A stretch of DNA of 64,000 bases from Deltaproteobacteria bacterium HGW-Deltaproteobacteria-4 (GTDB lineage: Bacteria > Desulfobacterota > Desulfuromonadia > Desulfuromonadales > UBA2197), in assembly GCA_002841765.1 (NCBI GenBank), contig PHAV01000011.1, positions 42,304-106,303 of the forward strand. Reading direction: 5' to 3'. Below are positions 44,681 to 52,952 of the stretch, one piece after another. A program made the position numbers and the translations under genes. The notes beneath the pieces are model-generated. The model was not told the origin of the DNA and made no database searches. It worked only from the letters and a program-made list of their open reading frames with translations. Position 1 is the stretch's first letter. Each line of letters starts with the position of its first letter.

Positions 44681-44696
44681 TGGCGCGCCTGTTGCT
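44681..44696 (+). promoter_or_regulatory. Sigma-54 promoter of the proline catabolic operon
   Basis: TGGCGC-GCCTG-TTGCT has exact -24/-12 spacing. The expected transcription start is near 44707, so the open-frame ATG at 44680 cannot be used and the GTG at 44740 is the start of the next gene. Confidence 0.8.
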
Positions 44697-44739
44697 ATGT
44701 CTGTCTTGTATCGACAACAACCAACCTGCGAGGTGTCAC

Positions 44740-46383
44740 GTGTATCTCTTCAATAACGCCACAATCAATATCCCTGTTCCGGTTAATGAACCGCAGTTCG
44801 CTTATGCCCCCGGCAGCCCCGAGCGGGTCAAACTCAAGGCGGAACTGGCCCGGCTCAAGTCCCAGCGTATCGAGATCCCGCTGATCATCGGCGGCAAAGA
44901 GGTTCGGACCGGCAAGACCATCGAGGTGGTGCAGCCGCACGATCACGGCCATGTCCTGGCGATCTGTCACCTCGCCGGCGCCAAGGAAGTGGAGATGGCG
45001 ATTGCCGCGGCGATGGCGGCGAAGGCAGCGTGGGCGGAGCTGCGCTGGGAAGAACGCGCCGCGATCTTCCTCAAGGCGGCGGATCTCCTCGCCGGCAAGT
45101 ACCGCTTCCTGCTCAACGCCGCGACCATGCTTGGCCAGAGCAAAAGCGCTTATCAGGCGGAGATCGATTCGGCCTGCGAACTCATCGACTTCCTCCGCTT
45201 CAACGTCTACTTTGCTCAGCAGATTTATCGCGAGCAGCCGATGTACTCTTCGCCGGGGATCTGGAACATGCTCCAGCACCGTCCCCTCGAAGGCTTCGTC
45301 TTTGCTGTCGCCCCCTTCAACTTCACCGCCATCGGCGGCAATCTGCCGACCTCCCCGGCGATCATGGGGAATACCGTGGTCTGGAAACCGGCGACAACGG
45401 CGGTCTACTCCAACTACTACTTCATGAAGCTTCTCGAAGAGGCCGGCCTCCCTGCCGGGGTGATCAACTTTGTCCCCGGTTCCGGACCGGTCGTCGGCCC
45501 CCGCTGCTTTGCCGACCGCGATCTCGGCGGCATCCACTTCACCGGCAGTACCGGCGTCTTCCACGAGATGTGGCGGACGATTGCCGAAAATATTGCCAAC
45601 TACAAGTCCTATCCGCGCATTGTCGGCGAGACCGGCGGCAAGGATTTCATCATGGTGCACGCCTCGGCGTCGGTCGAGGCGGTGGTCACCGGTCTGGTGC
45701 GCGGTTCCTTCGAGTATCAGGGGCAGAAGTGCTCGGCCGCGTCCCGAGCTTATATCCCCCGTTCCCTCTGGCCGGCGGTTCGTGCCCGGCTGGTTGAGGT
45801 CGTCTCCTCGATCCGCATGGGTGATGTCTGCGACTTCAGCAACTTCTTTAATGCGGTCATCGACAGGAAAGCCTTTAACAGCATTCGCGCCTACATCGAC
45901 TTTGCCCGTAGCGCTGCGGATGCCGAGATTCTCATCGGCGGCGGCTGTGACGACAGCAAGGGCTACTTTATCGAGCCGACGGTGATTGTGACCAGCGATC
46001 CCCACTTCAAGACGATGGAAGAGGAGATCTTCGGCCCGGTGCTGACCCTTTATGTTTACGAGGATGCGCAGTACGAAGAGACTCTGGAGCTTTGCGACCA
46101 GACGTCTCCTTACGCTCTCACCGGCGCGGTCTTTGCCCGGGAGCGGGGAGCGGTCTCGCTGGCGCTGAAGAAGCTGGAGAATGCGGCCGGCAACTTCTAC
46201 ATCAACGACAAGCCGACCGGCGCGGTTGTCGGACAGCAGCCCTTTGGCGGCGCCCGCGCCTCCGGCACCAACGATAAGGCCGGGAGTATTCTCAACCTCT
46301 TCCGCTGGACCTCGGCGCGGACGATCAAAGAGAACTTTGCTCCGCCCGAGTCGATCGACTACCCCTTCATGGCCGAACCGTAA
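44740..46383 (+). CDS. pruA: L-glutamate gamma-semialdehyde (P5C) dehydrogenase
   Basis: A 547-residue NAD-dependent aldehyde dehydrogenase converting glutamate semialdehyde to glutamate. The catalytic Cys is in GQKCSAASRAYIP and the general base Glu in GETGGKDFIMVH; the eukaryote-like long N-terminus (NATINIPVPVNEPQFAYAPGS) is typical of stand-alone P5CDH. The start is GTG at 44740, with GAGG six bases upstream and downstream of the sigma-54 promoter. It is followed by proline dehydrogenase, giving proline to glutamate in two proteins and not a PutA fusion. Confidence 0.94.
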   Translation: MYLFNNATINIPVPVNEPQFAYAPGSPERVKLKAELARLKSQRIEIPLIIGGKEVRTGKTIEVVQPHDHGHVLAICHLAGAKEVEMAIAAAMAAKAAWAELRWEERAAIFLKAADLLAGKYRFLLNAATMLGQSKSAYQAEIDSACELIDFLRFNVYFAQQIYREQPMYSSPGIWNMLQHRPLEGFVFAVAPFNFTAIGGNLPTSPAIMGNTVVWKPATTAVYSNYYFMKLLEEAGLPAGVINFVPGSGPVVGPRCFADRDLGGIHFTGSTGVFHEMWRTIAENIANYKSYPRIVGETGGKDFIMVHASASVEAVVTGLVRGSFEYQGQKCSAASRAYIPRSLWPAVRARLVEVVSSIRMGDVCDFSNFFNAVIDRKAFNSIRAYIDFARSAADAEILIGGGCDDSKGYFIEPTVIVTSDPHFKTMEEEIFGPVLTLYVYEDAQYEETLELCDQTSPYALTGAVFARERGAVSLALKKLENAAGNFYINDKPTGAVVGQQPFGGARASGTNDKAGSILNLFRWTSARTIKENFAPPESIDYPFMAEP

Positions 46384-46397
46384 GCTGATTTCTCTTT

Positions 46398-46444
46398 CCC
46401 CCTCTTCTCTCTTCTCCCCCTTCTGGGGAAGAGGGGGCTTTTTT
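46398..46444 (+). terminator. Attenuating hairpin between pruA and proline dehydrogenase
   Basis: CCCCCTCTTC pairs with GAAGAGGGGG, with an inner alternative CTTCTCCCC/GGGGAAGAG, followed by a T-run. It could lower expression downstream. Confidence 0.65.
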
Positions 46445-46469
46445 GACTCGCACACGAGGTTGTCACCCT

Positions 46470-47381
46470 ATGTCTCTCTTTAATTTTCTCGTCTCCAAGA
46501 CGATCATGCACGTCCCCGGCCCGATTGTCGGCTTCTTCGCCCGCAGCTACATTGCCGGCGAAGTCCTTAATGATGCCGTCCGCGTCACCCGCGAACTGAA
46601 CGGCAAGGGGATGATGGCGACCATCGATGTCCTCGGCGAGTTCATCACCCGCAAAGATGAAGCCACCGGCTTCAAGGAGGAGTGTCTCGCCGTGCTTCAG
46701 GCGATCAAAACCGAAGGGCTCGACGCCAACCTCTCGATCAAGCCGACGCAGATGGGGCTCCTCCTTGACCAGGAGTTCTGTTTCGCCAATATCCGTGAGA
46801 TCGTCGCTCGCGCCAAAGAACTGGGCAATTTTGTACGGATCGACATGGAGGATATCCCCACAACCGACGCTACCCTCGACTTTTATCGCCGGCTGCGCGC
46901 CGAATTCCCCGGCCATGTCGGGGTTGTCCTTCAGGCCTATCTGCGCCGCACCCCGGCCGATATCGACCAGCTCAGCGACGCGCCGATGAATTTTCGTCTT
47001 TGTAAAGGGATCTATCGTGAGCCGCGCACGGCCGCCTACAAGGATCCGGCGACGATCAACCGGAACTACGTCCACTGTCTTGACAAGATCCTTGCCAAAA
47101 AGGGGTACGTCGGCATTGCCACGCACGACGAAAAACTCGTCTTTGAGGCGTTGCAGCTGATCGACAAGTACGAACTGCGGCGCGATCAGTACGAATTCCA
47201 GATGCTCCTCGGCGTTGATGAAGAGTTGCGCCAGATCATCCTTGATGCCGACCACCGCCTGCGTATCTATGTCCCTTACGGTGCGGCCTGGCTCCCTTAC
47301 TCGAAGCGCCGGCTGCGCGAGAATCCCGATATCGCCCGGCATGCCCTGCGCCAGATGCTCGGGATGAAGCCGGGTGGTTAA
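46470..47381 (+). CDS. Proline dehydrogenase (monofunctional)
   Basis: A 303-residue FAD enzyme oxidising proline to P5C. It has the TIM-barrel markers VLGEF, the LSIKPTQMGL strand, FVRIDMED, GVVLQAYLRRT, RLCKGIYREP and the C-terminal YVPYGAAWLPYSKRRLRENP, where the paired arginines bind the substrate carboxylate. The length fits the short bacterial form. The ATG at 46470 is preferred over an upstream in-frame start. It passes electrons to quinone at the membrane. It lies between pruA and a Liv-type transporter. Confidence 0.93.
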   Translation: MSLFNFLVSKTIMHVPGPIVGFFARSYIAGEVLNDAVRVTRELNGKGMMATIDVLGEFITRKDEATGFKEECLAVLQAIKTEGLDANLSIKPTQMGLLLDQEFCFANIREIVARAKELGNFVRIDMEDIPTTDATLDFYRRLRAEFPGHVGVVLQAYLRRTPADIDQLSDAPMNFRLCKGIYREPRTAAYKDPATINRNYVHCLDKILAKKGYVGIATHDEKLVFEALQLIDKYELRRDQYEFQMLLGVDEELRQIILDADHRLRIYVPYGAAWLPYSKRRLRENPDIARHALRQMLGMKPGG

Positions 47382-47506
47382 CAGTGCTTTTTCAGCGGGC
47401 CCAAACTTCACTTTTCTTTGACTGAAAAGTAGGTCATAATTCCCGATGTCCCTGCCCCCGGCATCTGGCCGGGAGGGATCAATCCACTTAAAGAGGAGAA
47501 GAGCGC

Positions 47507-48637
47507 ATGAAGAGATGGACTAAGTTGTTGGCGGTTGTGGCCGTCCCCTGTTTCTGTCTGGCCGGAGTTGCCGGCGCCGAAACCCTGAAGGTCGGCGTGC
47601 AGGCCCCGATCACCGGCGAGTATGCCAGCGAAGGGCAGGGGATCGATAAAGCGGTGAAACTTTTGGCAGAGCAGTACAATGCCAAGGGGGGCGTCCTCGG
47701 CCAGAAGATCGAAGTTATCTCCTGTGACGATGAAGGGACGGCGATGAAGGCGGCGATCTGCGCCAAGGATCTGGTCAACAAGGGGGTCAAGATGGTGATC
47801 GGCTCCTACACCTCGACCTGTGCCGAAGCGGCCCAGAAGACCTACTTCGACGCCGGCGTCCTGCAGACCTCCGACGGCACCAGCGATTCTCTGACCAAGA
47901 ACGGCTACTGGACTTTCTTCCGCAACTCCTTCCCGAACAGCGCTGAAGGATTCTATGTTGCCGACTACATGGTCAAGCACAAGAAATACAAGAATATCGT
48001 TGTTATTTCTGACTTTTCCAGCTACGCCACCGGCCTCGCCGATGCGGCGATCACCGCGATCAAGGCGGCCGGCGGCAACGTCGTTGCTTATGAGAAGATC
48101 AAGGCGAATGCCCAGAACTTTACCCCGGTCCTGACCAACATCAAGGCGAAGAAACCGGACGCGATCTTCTTTGCCGGCTACTATACCGACGGTGGACTCC
48201 TCCGCTCGCAGCAGGTGCAGCTCGGCATCAAGGCCGACTTTATCGGCGGCGATGCCAACGATAACCCCGACTTTGTCAAGCTCGCCGGTCCGGCCGCGGC
48301 CGGGGCCTATATCGTCAACGTCCCGACCCCGGAGATGCTCCCTTACCCGGTGGCCAAGGAATATCTTGCTGCTTACAAGGCCAAGTACAACGAGATGCCG
48401 CCGAGCATCTGGACCCTGCTCAATGCCGACGGCATGCGTGTCTTTCTCTACGCCATGGAGCAGAACAAAAGCACCGACACCAAGAAGGCCTCCGATTTCC
48501 TGCACAACATGAAAACCCCTTATCCCGGTATCACCGGTCCTCTCGCTTTTGCCGCAAACGGCGAGCGCGTCGGCAGCAGCTACATGGCCTTCGAGATCCA
48601 GAAGGACGGCAGCTACAAAGTCGCGCACAAGCAGTAA
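47507..48637 (+). CDS. Branched-chain-type amino acid ABC transporter, binding protein
   Basis: A 376-residue periplasmic protein with signal peptide (LLAVVAVPCFCLAGVAGAE) and the LivJ/LivK fold: LKVGVQAPITGEYASEGQGI at the start, then NAKGGVLGQKIEVISCDDEG and VVISDFSSYATGLADAA. The ABC genes for permeases and ATPases follow directly. Family members bind leucine, isoleucine, urea, amides or other amino acids. In this cluster uptake of proline or hydroxyproline is a reasonable guess, but the ligand pocket cannot be read from sequence alone. GAGGAG precedes the ATG. Confidence 0.93.
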   Translation: MKRWTKLLAVVAVPCFCLAGVAGAETLKVGVQAPITGEYASEGQGIDKAVKLLAEQYNAKGGVLGQKIEVISCDDEGTAMKAAICAKDLVNKGVKMVIGSYTSTCAEAAQKTYFDAGVLQTSDGTSDSLTKNGYWTFFRNSFPNSAEGFYVADYMVKHKKYKNIVVISDFSSYATGLADAAITAIKAAGGNVVAYEKIKANAQNFTPVLTNIKAKKPDAIFFAGYYTDGGLLRSQQVQLGIKADFIGGDANDNPDFVKLAGPAAAGAYIVNVPTPEMLPYPVAKEYLAAYKAKYNEMPPSIWTLLNADGMRVFLYAMEQNKSTDTKKASDFLHNMKTPYPGITGPLAFAANGERVGSSYMAFEIQKDGSYKVAHKQ

Positions 48638-48675
48638 TCAGCAGAGATGTTGAACGGATAGCTAAGATGGTATAC

Positions 48676-48707
48676 CTTCAGGAGCCGACTGCGCGTCGGC
48701 TCCTGAA
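48676..48707 (+). promoter_or_regulatory. Intercistronic hairpin after the binding-protein gene
   Basis: A perfect 14-bp stem (CTTCAGGAGCCGAC/GTCGGCTCCTGAAG) with loop TGCGC and no T-run. Such hairpins protect the 5' mRNA and raise binding-protein levels over the permeases. Confidence 0.75.
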
Positions 48708-48760
48708 GTCTTATCCGGGAAGCTCCGGGTTTAAAATTCTCCCATGGGATTGTGCCGATT

Positions 48761-49666
48761 ATGGAAACTTTTCTCCAACAGCTGGTCAACGGCCTGACGA
48801 TCGGCAGCATGTATGCGCTGGTGGCCCTTGGTTACACCATGGTCTACGGGGTAATGCGGCTGATCAACTTCGCCCACGGCGATCTCGTCGCTTTCGCCGC
48901 CTTTGTCGGTCTGGCCGTTTATAGCAAGATCGTCCATGGCGGGGCTGCCATCACCTGGAGCGGTGTCATCATTGTCTTCGCCGCGACCGTGCTGATCGTC
49001 TCGATCGTCGGCGTCACCCTGGAGCGGGTCGCTTATCGTCCTCTGCGCTCGGCGCCGCGTCTCAGTGCGGTGGTTTCGGCCCTCGGTGCCAGCCTGGTGA
49101 TCCAGAACGGCATCATGCTCCTTTGGGGGCCGCGCCCCTTGATCTTCCCCGGCGACCTCATCCCCGCGATCACCTGGGAGATCGGCGGCGTCATGATCAG
49201 CTTTATTCAGGTCCTGATCCTCGGCTTGTCCTGTCTGCTCATGGTCGCCCTGTATCTCTTTGTCGAAAAGACCCGTATCGGTACGGCGATCCGCGCCAGT
49301 TCCATCGATCAGGATACTGCCCGGCTGATGGGGATCAATGTCAACAGCATTATCCTCACCATCTTTATAATCGGTTCGGCCCTCGGCGCTATCGGCGGTC
49401 TCTTCATCGCGCTGTACTACCGCGGCATCAGCTTCAACATGGGTTGGAACTACGGGCTCAACGCTTTTATCGCCGCGATCATCGGCGGTATCGGCAACAT
49501 CCCCGGCGCCATGCTCGGCGGGATGCTCCTCGGCCTCTTTAACGCTTTTATTGCCGGCTACGTCTCCAGCACCTGGGCCGATGCCTACACGTTTATTCTG
49601 CTGATCGCGATCCTCATCGTCCGTCCCACCGGGATTCTGGGCGAGCGCGTCGCGGAGAAGGTCTGA
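48761..49666 (+). CDS. livH: LivH-type ABC permease
   Basis: A 301-residue membrane protein starting METFLQQLVNGLTIGSMYALV, closely matching LivH N-termini; an in-frame GTG lies at 48752. About eight hydrophobic segments and the GMNxxRLINFAHGD-like MRLINFAHGDLVAFA motif, plus FIAAIIGGIGNIPGAMLGG near the end, place it in the branched-chain amino acid permease family. It pairs with the LivM-type permease encoded 4 bp downstream. Confidence 0.93.
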   Translation: METFLQQLVNGLTIGSMYALVALGYTMVYGVMRLINFAHGDLVAFAAFVGLAVYSKIVHGGAAITWSGVIIVFAATVLIVSIVGVTLERVAYRPLRSAPRLSAVVSALGASLVIQNGIMLLWGPRPLIFPGDLIPAITWEIGGVMISFIQVLILGLSCLLMVALYLFVEKTRIGTAIRASSIDQDTARLMGINVNSIILTIFIIGSALGAIGGLFIALYYRGISFNMGWNYGLNAFIAAIIGGIGNIPGAMLGGMLLGLFNAFIAGYVSSTWADAYTFILLIAILIVRPTGILGERVAEKV

Positions 49667-49670
49667 TCCC

Positions 49671-50612
49671 ATGCGTAATCGTATCGGTTATATCGCATTT
49701 ATTTCCGTGATGCTGTTGCTGCCGGCGCTCCTCGATCCGCGCTGGCTGGCGGTCGGCATTACCTTCCTGATCTTCTCGATCGTCGCGCTCAGCCAGGATA
49801 TCATCCTCGGCAAGGGGGGGATGTTTCACATGGGGCAGGCCCTCTTCTTCGGCCTCGGCGCTTATACCACGGCGATCATGAACAGCACCTGGAAGATTTC
49901 GATCGTCTGGACCCTGCCGATGGCGGTGATCGTGCCGATCATCTTCGGTGTCCTCATCGCCGGACCGATCGTCCATCTGCGCGGCGATTATCTCCTCGTC
50001 ACCACCATCGGTTTCAACATCGTGCTGGTGCAGACTCTGCAAAATGACATCTTCGGCCTCACCGGCGGTCCGAACGGTATCTTCGGCATCGATAGCCTCA
50101 AGCTTTTCGGGATCGATCTCAGCAGCCAGACCGCTATCTACTATCTGGCGCTGCTCACCCTTCTTCTTACTTTCTGGATCATGTACAACCTCGATACCAG
50201 CAAGACCGGACGGGCTCTGCATTATCTGCGGGAAGATCAGCTGGCGGCGACGGCGATCGGCATCAATGCCCGTGTCTACAAGATCTTTGCCTTTGCGGTC
50301 GGCGCCGGTATCGCCGGTCTCGCCGGTTCGATCTACGCCATCCAGTACGCGGCGGTCAGCCCCGAGGCGTTTAACTTTATGCAGTCGGTCCTCTTCTTCG
50401 CCATCGTCATCGTCGGCGGTTCGTCGATCCCCGGCGTGCTCACGGGGGTCTTTCTGATGTTCGTCGTCCCCGAGATCTTCCGCGAGTTTTCGACCTGGCG
50501 TTACTTTGTCTTCGGTTTTGCCATGATCATCGCCATGATCCTGCGGCCGCGCGGCATCTTTCCGGCGAAGTTCGGCAAACTCCCCAAGTATCTTTATGAG
50601 GAGCGGTCATGA
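49671..50612 (+). CDS. livM: LivM-type ABC permease
   Basis: A 313-residue polytopic protein with GKGGMFHMGQALFFGLGAYTTA and GRALHYLREDQLAATAIGINARVYK, signatures of LivM. VIVGGSSIPGVLTGVFLM lies near the C-terminus. The start is four bases after the LivH stop and the end overlaps the LivG start by four bases, so the permease and ATPase genes are translationally coupled. Confidence 0.93.
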   Translation: MRNRIGYIAFISVMLLLPALLDPRWLAVGITFLIFSIVALSQDIILGKGGMFHMGQALFFGLGAYTTAIMNSTWKISIVWTLPMAVIVPIIFGVLIAGPIVHLRGDYLLVTTIGFNIVLVQTLQNDIFGLTGGPNGIFGIDSLKLFGIDLSSQTAIYYLALLTLLLTFWIMYNLDTSKTGRALHYLREDQLAATAIGINARVYKIFAFAVGAGIAGLAGSIYAIQYAAVSPEAFNFMQSVLFFAIVIVGGSSIPGVLTGVFLMFVVPEIFREFSTWRYFVFGFAMIIAMILRPRGIFPAKFGKLPKYLYEERS

Positions 50613-51385
50613 GTGGCAGGCAGCTGATTCTTGAGAATGTCACCAAGCGCTTCGGCGGACTGGTCGCGGTCGACAATGTCAGTATGATTGTCGAGGAGGG
50701 GCAGATCTATGGGGTGATCGGCCCGAACGGCGCCGGCAAGACCACGGTCTTCAACAATATCACCGGCATCTACAAACCCGAAGAGGGGCGGATCCTGTGG
50801 CGGGGCACCGAGATCACCGGTCTGGCGCCGCACCGCATCGTCGCCCTCGGCATCGTCCGCACCTTCCAGACCATCCGTCTCTTTCCGCAGATGAGCGTCG
50901 CCGAAAATATCATGGCCGGCCGCCATATCCGCAGCCGCCAGGGGATGTGGCACGGCATCATCCATACCCCTTTTTCGGCCCGGGACGAAAAGGCCAACTG
51001 GCTCAAGACCCGGGAGATCATGGAGTTCTTCAACCTGAGCGCCGAGGCGGCGACCCCGGTCGGCGGTCTCCCCTACGGCGTGCAGCGCAAGGTGGAGATG
51101 GCGCGGGCACTGGCGGCGGAACCTCAACTCCTCATTCTTGATGAACCGGCGGCGGGTTTGAATGACAGCGAAACCCTGGAACTGCAGGACACAATCCGGC
51201 GCATCCGGACCATGGGGGTGACGATCCTCCTCATCGAGCATGACATGGAGCTGGTGATGGCTCTCACCGATTATATGACGGTCCTCAACTTCGGCGGGAA
51301 GATCGCGGAAGGGACCCCGACCGAGATTCAGCGCAATCCCGAGGTGATCGAAGCCTATCTGGGGAGTGAGGACGACGATGAGTGA
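50609..51385 (+). CDS. livG: LivG-type ABC ATPase
   Basis: A 258-residue ATPase with Walker A GPNGAGKTT, a signature region diverged to LPYGVQRKVEMARALA, Walker B LLILDEPAAGLN and the switch His in LIEHDMELVM. PYGVQRK and the PAAGLN end are typical of LivG. It works with LivF to power uptake by the LivHM channel. Confidence 0.94.
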   Translation: MSGRQLILENVTKRFGGLVAVDNVSMIVEEGQIYGVIGPNGAGKTTVFNNITGIYKPEEGRILWRGTEITGLAPHRIVALGIVRTFQTIRLFPQMSVAENIMAGRHIRSRQGMWHGIIHTPFSARDEKANWLKTREIMEFFNLSAEAATPVGGLPYGVQRKVEMARALAAEPQLLILDEPAAGLNDSETLELQDTIRRIRTMGVTILLIEHDMELVMALTDYMTVLNFGGKIAEGTPTEIQRNPEVIEAYLGSEDDDE

Positions 51386-52094
51386 CGTGCTGCTCGAGAT
51401 CAGAAATCTGGAAATCAATTACGACAGCATCGCCGCCATCAAGGGGATTTCCCTCGACGTACACAAGGGCGAAGTCGTCACTCTGCTCGGCGCCAACGGT
51501 GCCGGCAAGACGACGACGATGCGCGCCATCAGCCAACTGGTCAAGGCGAAGGCCGGGGAGATCCTCTTCAAAGGGCATGACCTCAACAACCTGCCGGCGC
51601 ACAAGATTGTCTCCCTCGGCATCAGCCATTCGCCGGAAGGGCGCAAGGTCTTCGGTATCCTCACTGTCGAGGAGAATCTCCTGCTCGGCGCTTATACACA
51701 GAAGCGTGTCGATGCCAAGACCCAGGAATGGATCTACGAACTCTTTCCTCGCTTGAAGGAACGGCGCAAGCAGCTCGCCGGCACCCTTTCCGGCGGTGAA
51801 CAGCAGATGCTCGCCATCGGCCGGGCGCTGATGAGCAAGCCGGAACTCCTCCTCCTCGACGAGCCGAGTCTCGGCATCGCCCCGATCCTGGTCAAGGCGA
51901 TCTTCAAGCAGATCCGCGAGATCGCCGATGCCGGCGTCACCGTCCTTCTCGTCGAGCAGAACGCCAAGGCCGCCCTCAAACTCGCCGATCGTGGTTATGT
52001 CCTCGAAGTCGGCAAGATCGTCATGAGTGGTCCGGCGGCAGAGTTACTGGCGTCGGAAAAGATTCAGGAAGCGTACCTGGGAAAGCACAAGTAA
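51378..52094 (+). CDS. livF: LivF-type ABC ATPase
   Basis: A 238-residue ATPase with Walker A GANGAGKTT, signature LSGGEQQML, Walker B LLLLDEPSLG and LVEQNAKAAL, the LivF form of the switch region. The ATG at 51378, six bases after GAGG, gives an 8-bp overlap with LivG and is preferred over 51366. Confidence 0.94.
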   Translation: MSDVLLEIRNLEINYDSIAAIKGISLDVHKGEVVTLLGANGAGKTTTMRAISQLVKAKAGEILFKGHDLNNLPAHKIVSLGISHSPEGRKVFGILTVEENLLLGAYTQKRVDAKTQEWIYELFPRLKERRKQLAGTLSGGEQQMLAIGRALMSKPELLLLDEPSLGIAPILVKAIFKQIREIADAGVTVLLVEQNAKAALKLADRGYVLEVGKIVMSGPAAELLASEKIQEAYLGKHK

Positions 52095-52109
52095 GGCAGG
52101 GAGAAGATC

Positions 52110-52916
52110 ATGGCTATCAAGGATATCCTCGTCCACATCGATGAACGCGAGTGCAGCGCCGCCCGCCTTGACCTCGCAATCCGTCTCGCCCAGGAGCACA
52201 ATGCCCATCTTGCCGGCATCTTTGTCGAGCATCACTCCTTCTTCCCCTTCTGCGTCTCGACCACGGCCGATGCGCCGCTGGCGGCGCGCGAGCTCTTCGA
52301 AGCGGCGACAGCCAACGCCGGTCTCTCGACCGAGTGGATTCACGTCCCGGCCACCTCCGGTCTCGCTATCGCCGAGGCGGTTATCATTCATGCCTATTAT
52401 CGCGATCTGCTGGTGATCGGTCAGCTTGACTACGAAGATCGCTGTTCCCTTCCCGACGATTTCCCCGACCGGGTGATTCTCGGTTGCGGCCGCCCGGTCC
52501 TGGTCGTCCCTTATGTCGGGGATTTTTCCGTTATCGGCCGGCGGATCATGGTCGCCTGGCGCAGCGGCCCGGAGTCGGCGCGCTCGATCAACGATGCCCT
52601 GCCTTTACTGCATCGGGCCGAAGCGGTGGCCGCAGTCTCCGCCCCGACGGGGCGCGGTGACGATCACATCCAGCCCCTCAGCGGCAACCTTGCCGAGCAC
52701 CTGCTGCGGCACGGCATCAACGCCGAGAGTGGAACCCTCTATCCTGACGCTATCGGCGTCGGTGACCAGATTCTCAACTATGCCAGCGATCACGGTGCCG
52801 ACCTCATCGTTCTCGGTGTCTATTCGCAGAGCCGTCGCGGCGGGCAGCTCTCCCTCGGTGAAGTCGGCCGCCATCTCCTGCGCTGCATGACCGTCCCGAC
52901 CCTGCTGTCGCACTGA
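52110..52916 (+). CDS. Tandem universal stress protein (UspA family)
   Basis: A 268-residue cytoplasmic protein with two Usp-like halves. The first starts IKDILVHIDERECSAARLDLAIRLAQ; the second covers IMVAWRSGPESARSIN to DHGADLIVLGVYSQSRRGGQLSLGEVGRHLLRCM, where the G-2x-G-9x-G(S/T) ATP-binding pattern is only partly kept. Two-domain Usps respond to starvation or energy stress; the direct role is unknown. It lies within the catabolic operon, 15 bp after livF. Confidence 0.85.
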   Translation: MAIKDILVHIDERECSAARLDLAIRLAQEHNAHLAGIFVEHHSFFPFCVSTTADAPLAARELFEAATANAGLSTEWIHVPATSGLAIAEAVIIHAYYRDLLVIGQLDYEDRCSLPDDFPDRVILGCGRPVLVVPYVGDFSVIGRRIMVAWRSGPESARSINDALPLLHRAEAVAAVSAPTGRGDDHIQPLSGNLAEHLLRHGINAESGTLYPDAIGVGDQILNYASDHGADLIVLGVYSQSRRGGQLSLGEVGRHLLRCMTVPTLLSH

Positions 52917-52952
52917 GGTAAAATTTTCCTGCCAAAAGGGGATGGATAGCCC

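Noticed and set aside
44680-44740. ATG 44680 as start of P5C dehydrogenase
   Set aside because: It lies within or before the -24/-12 promoter and has no ribosome site; the GTG at 44740 has one.
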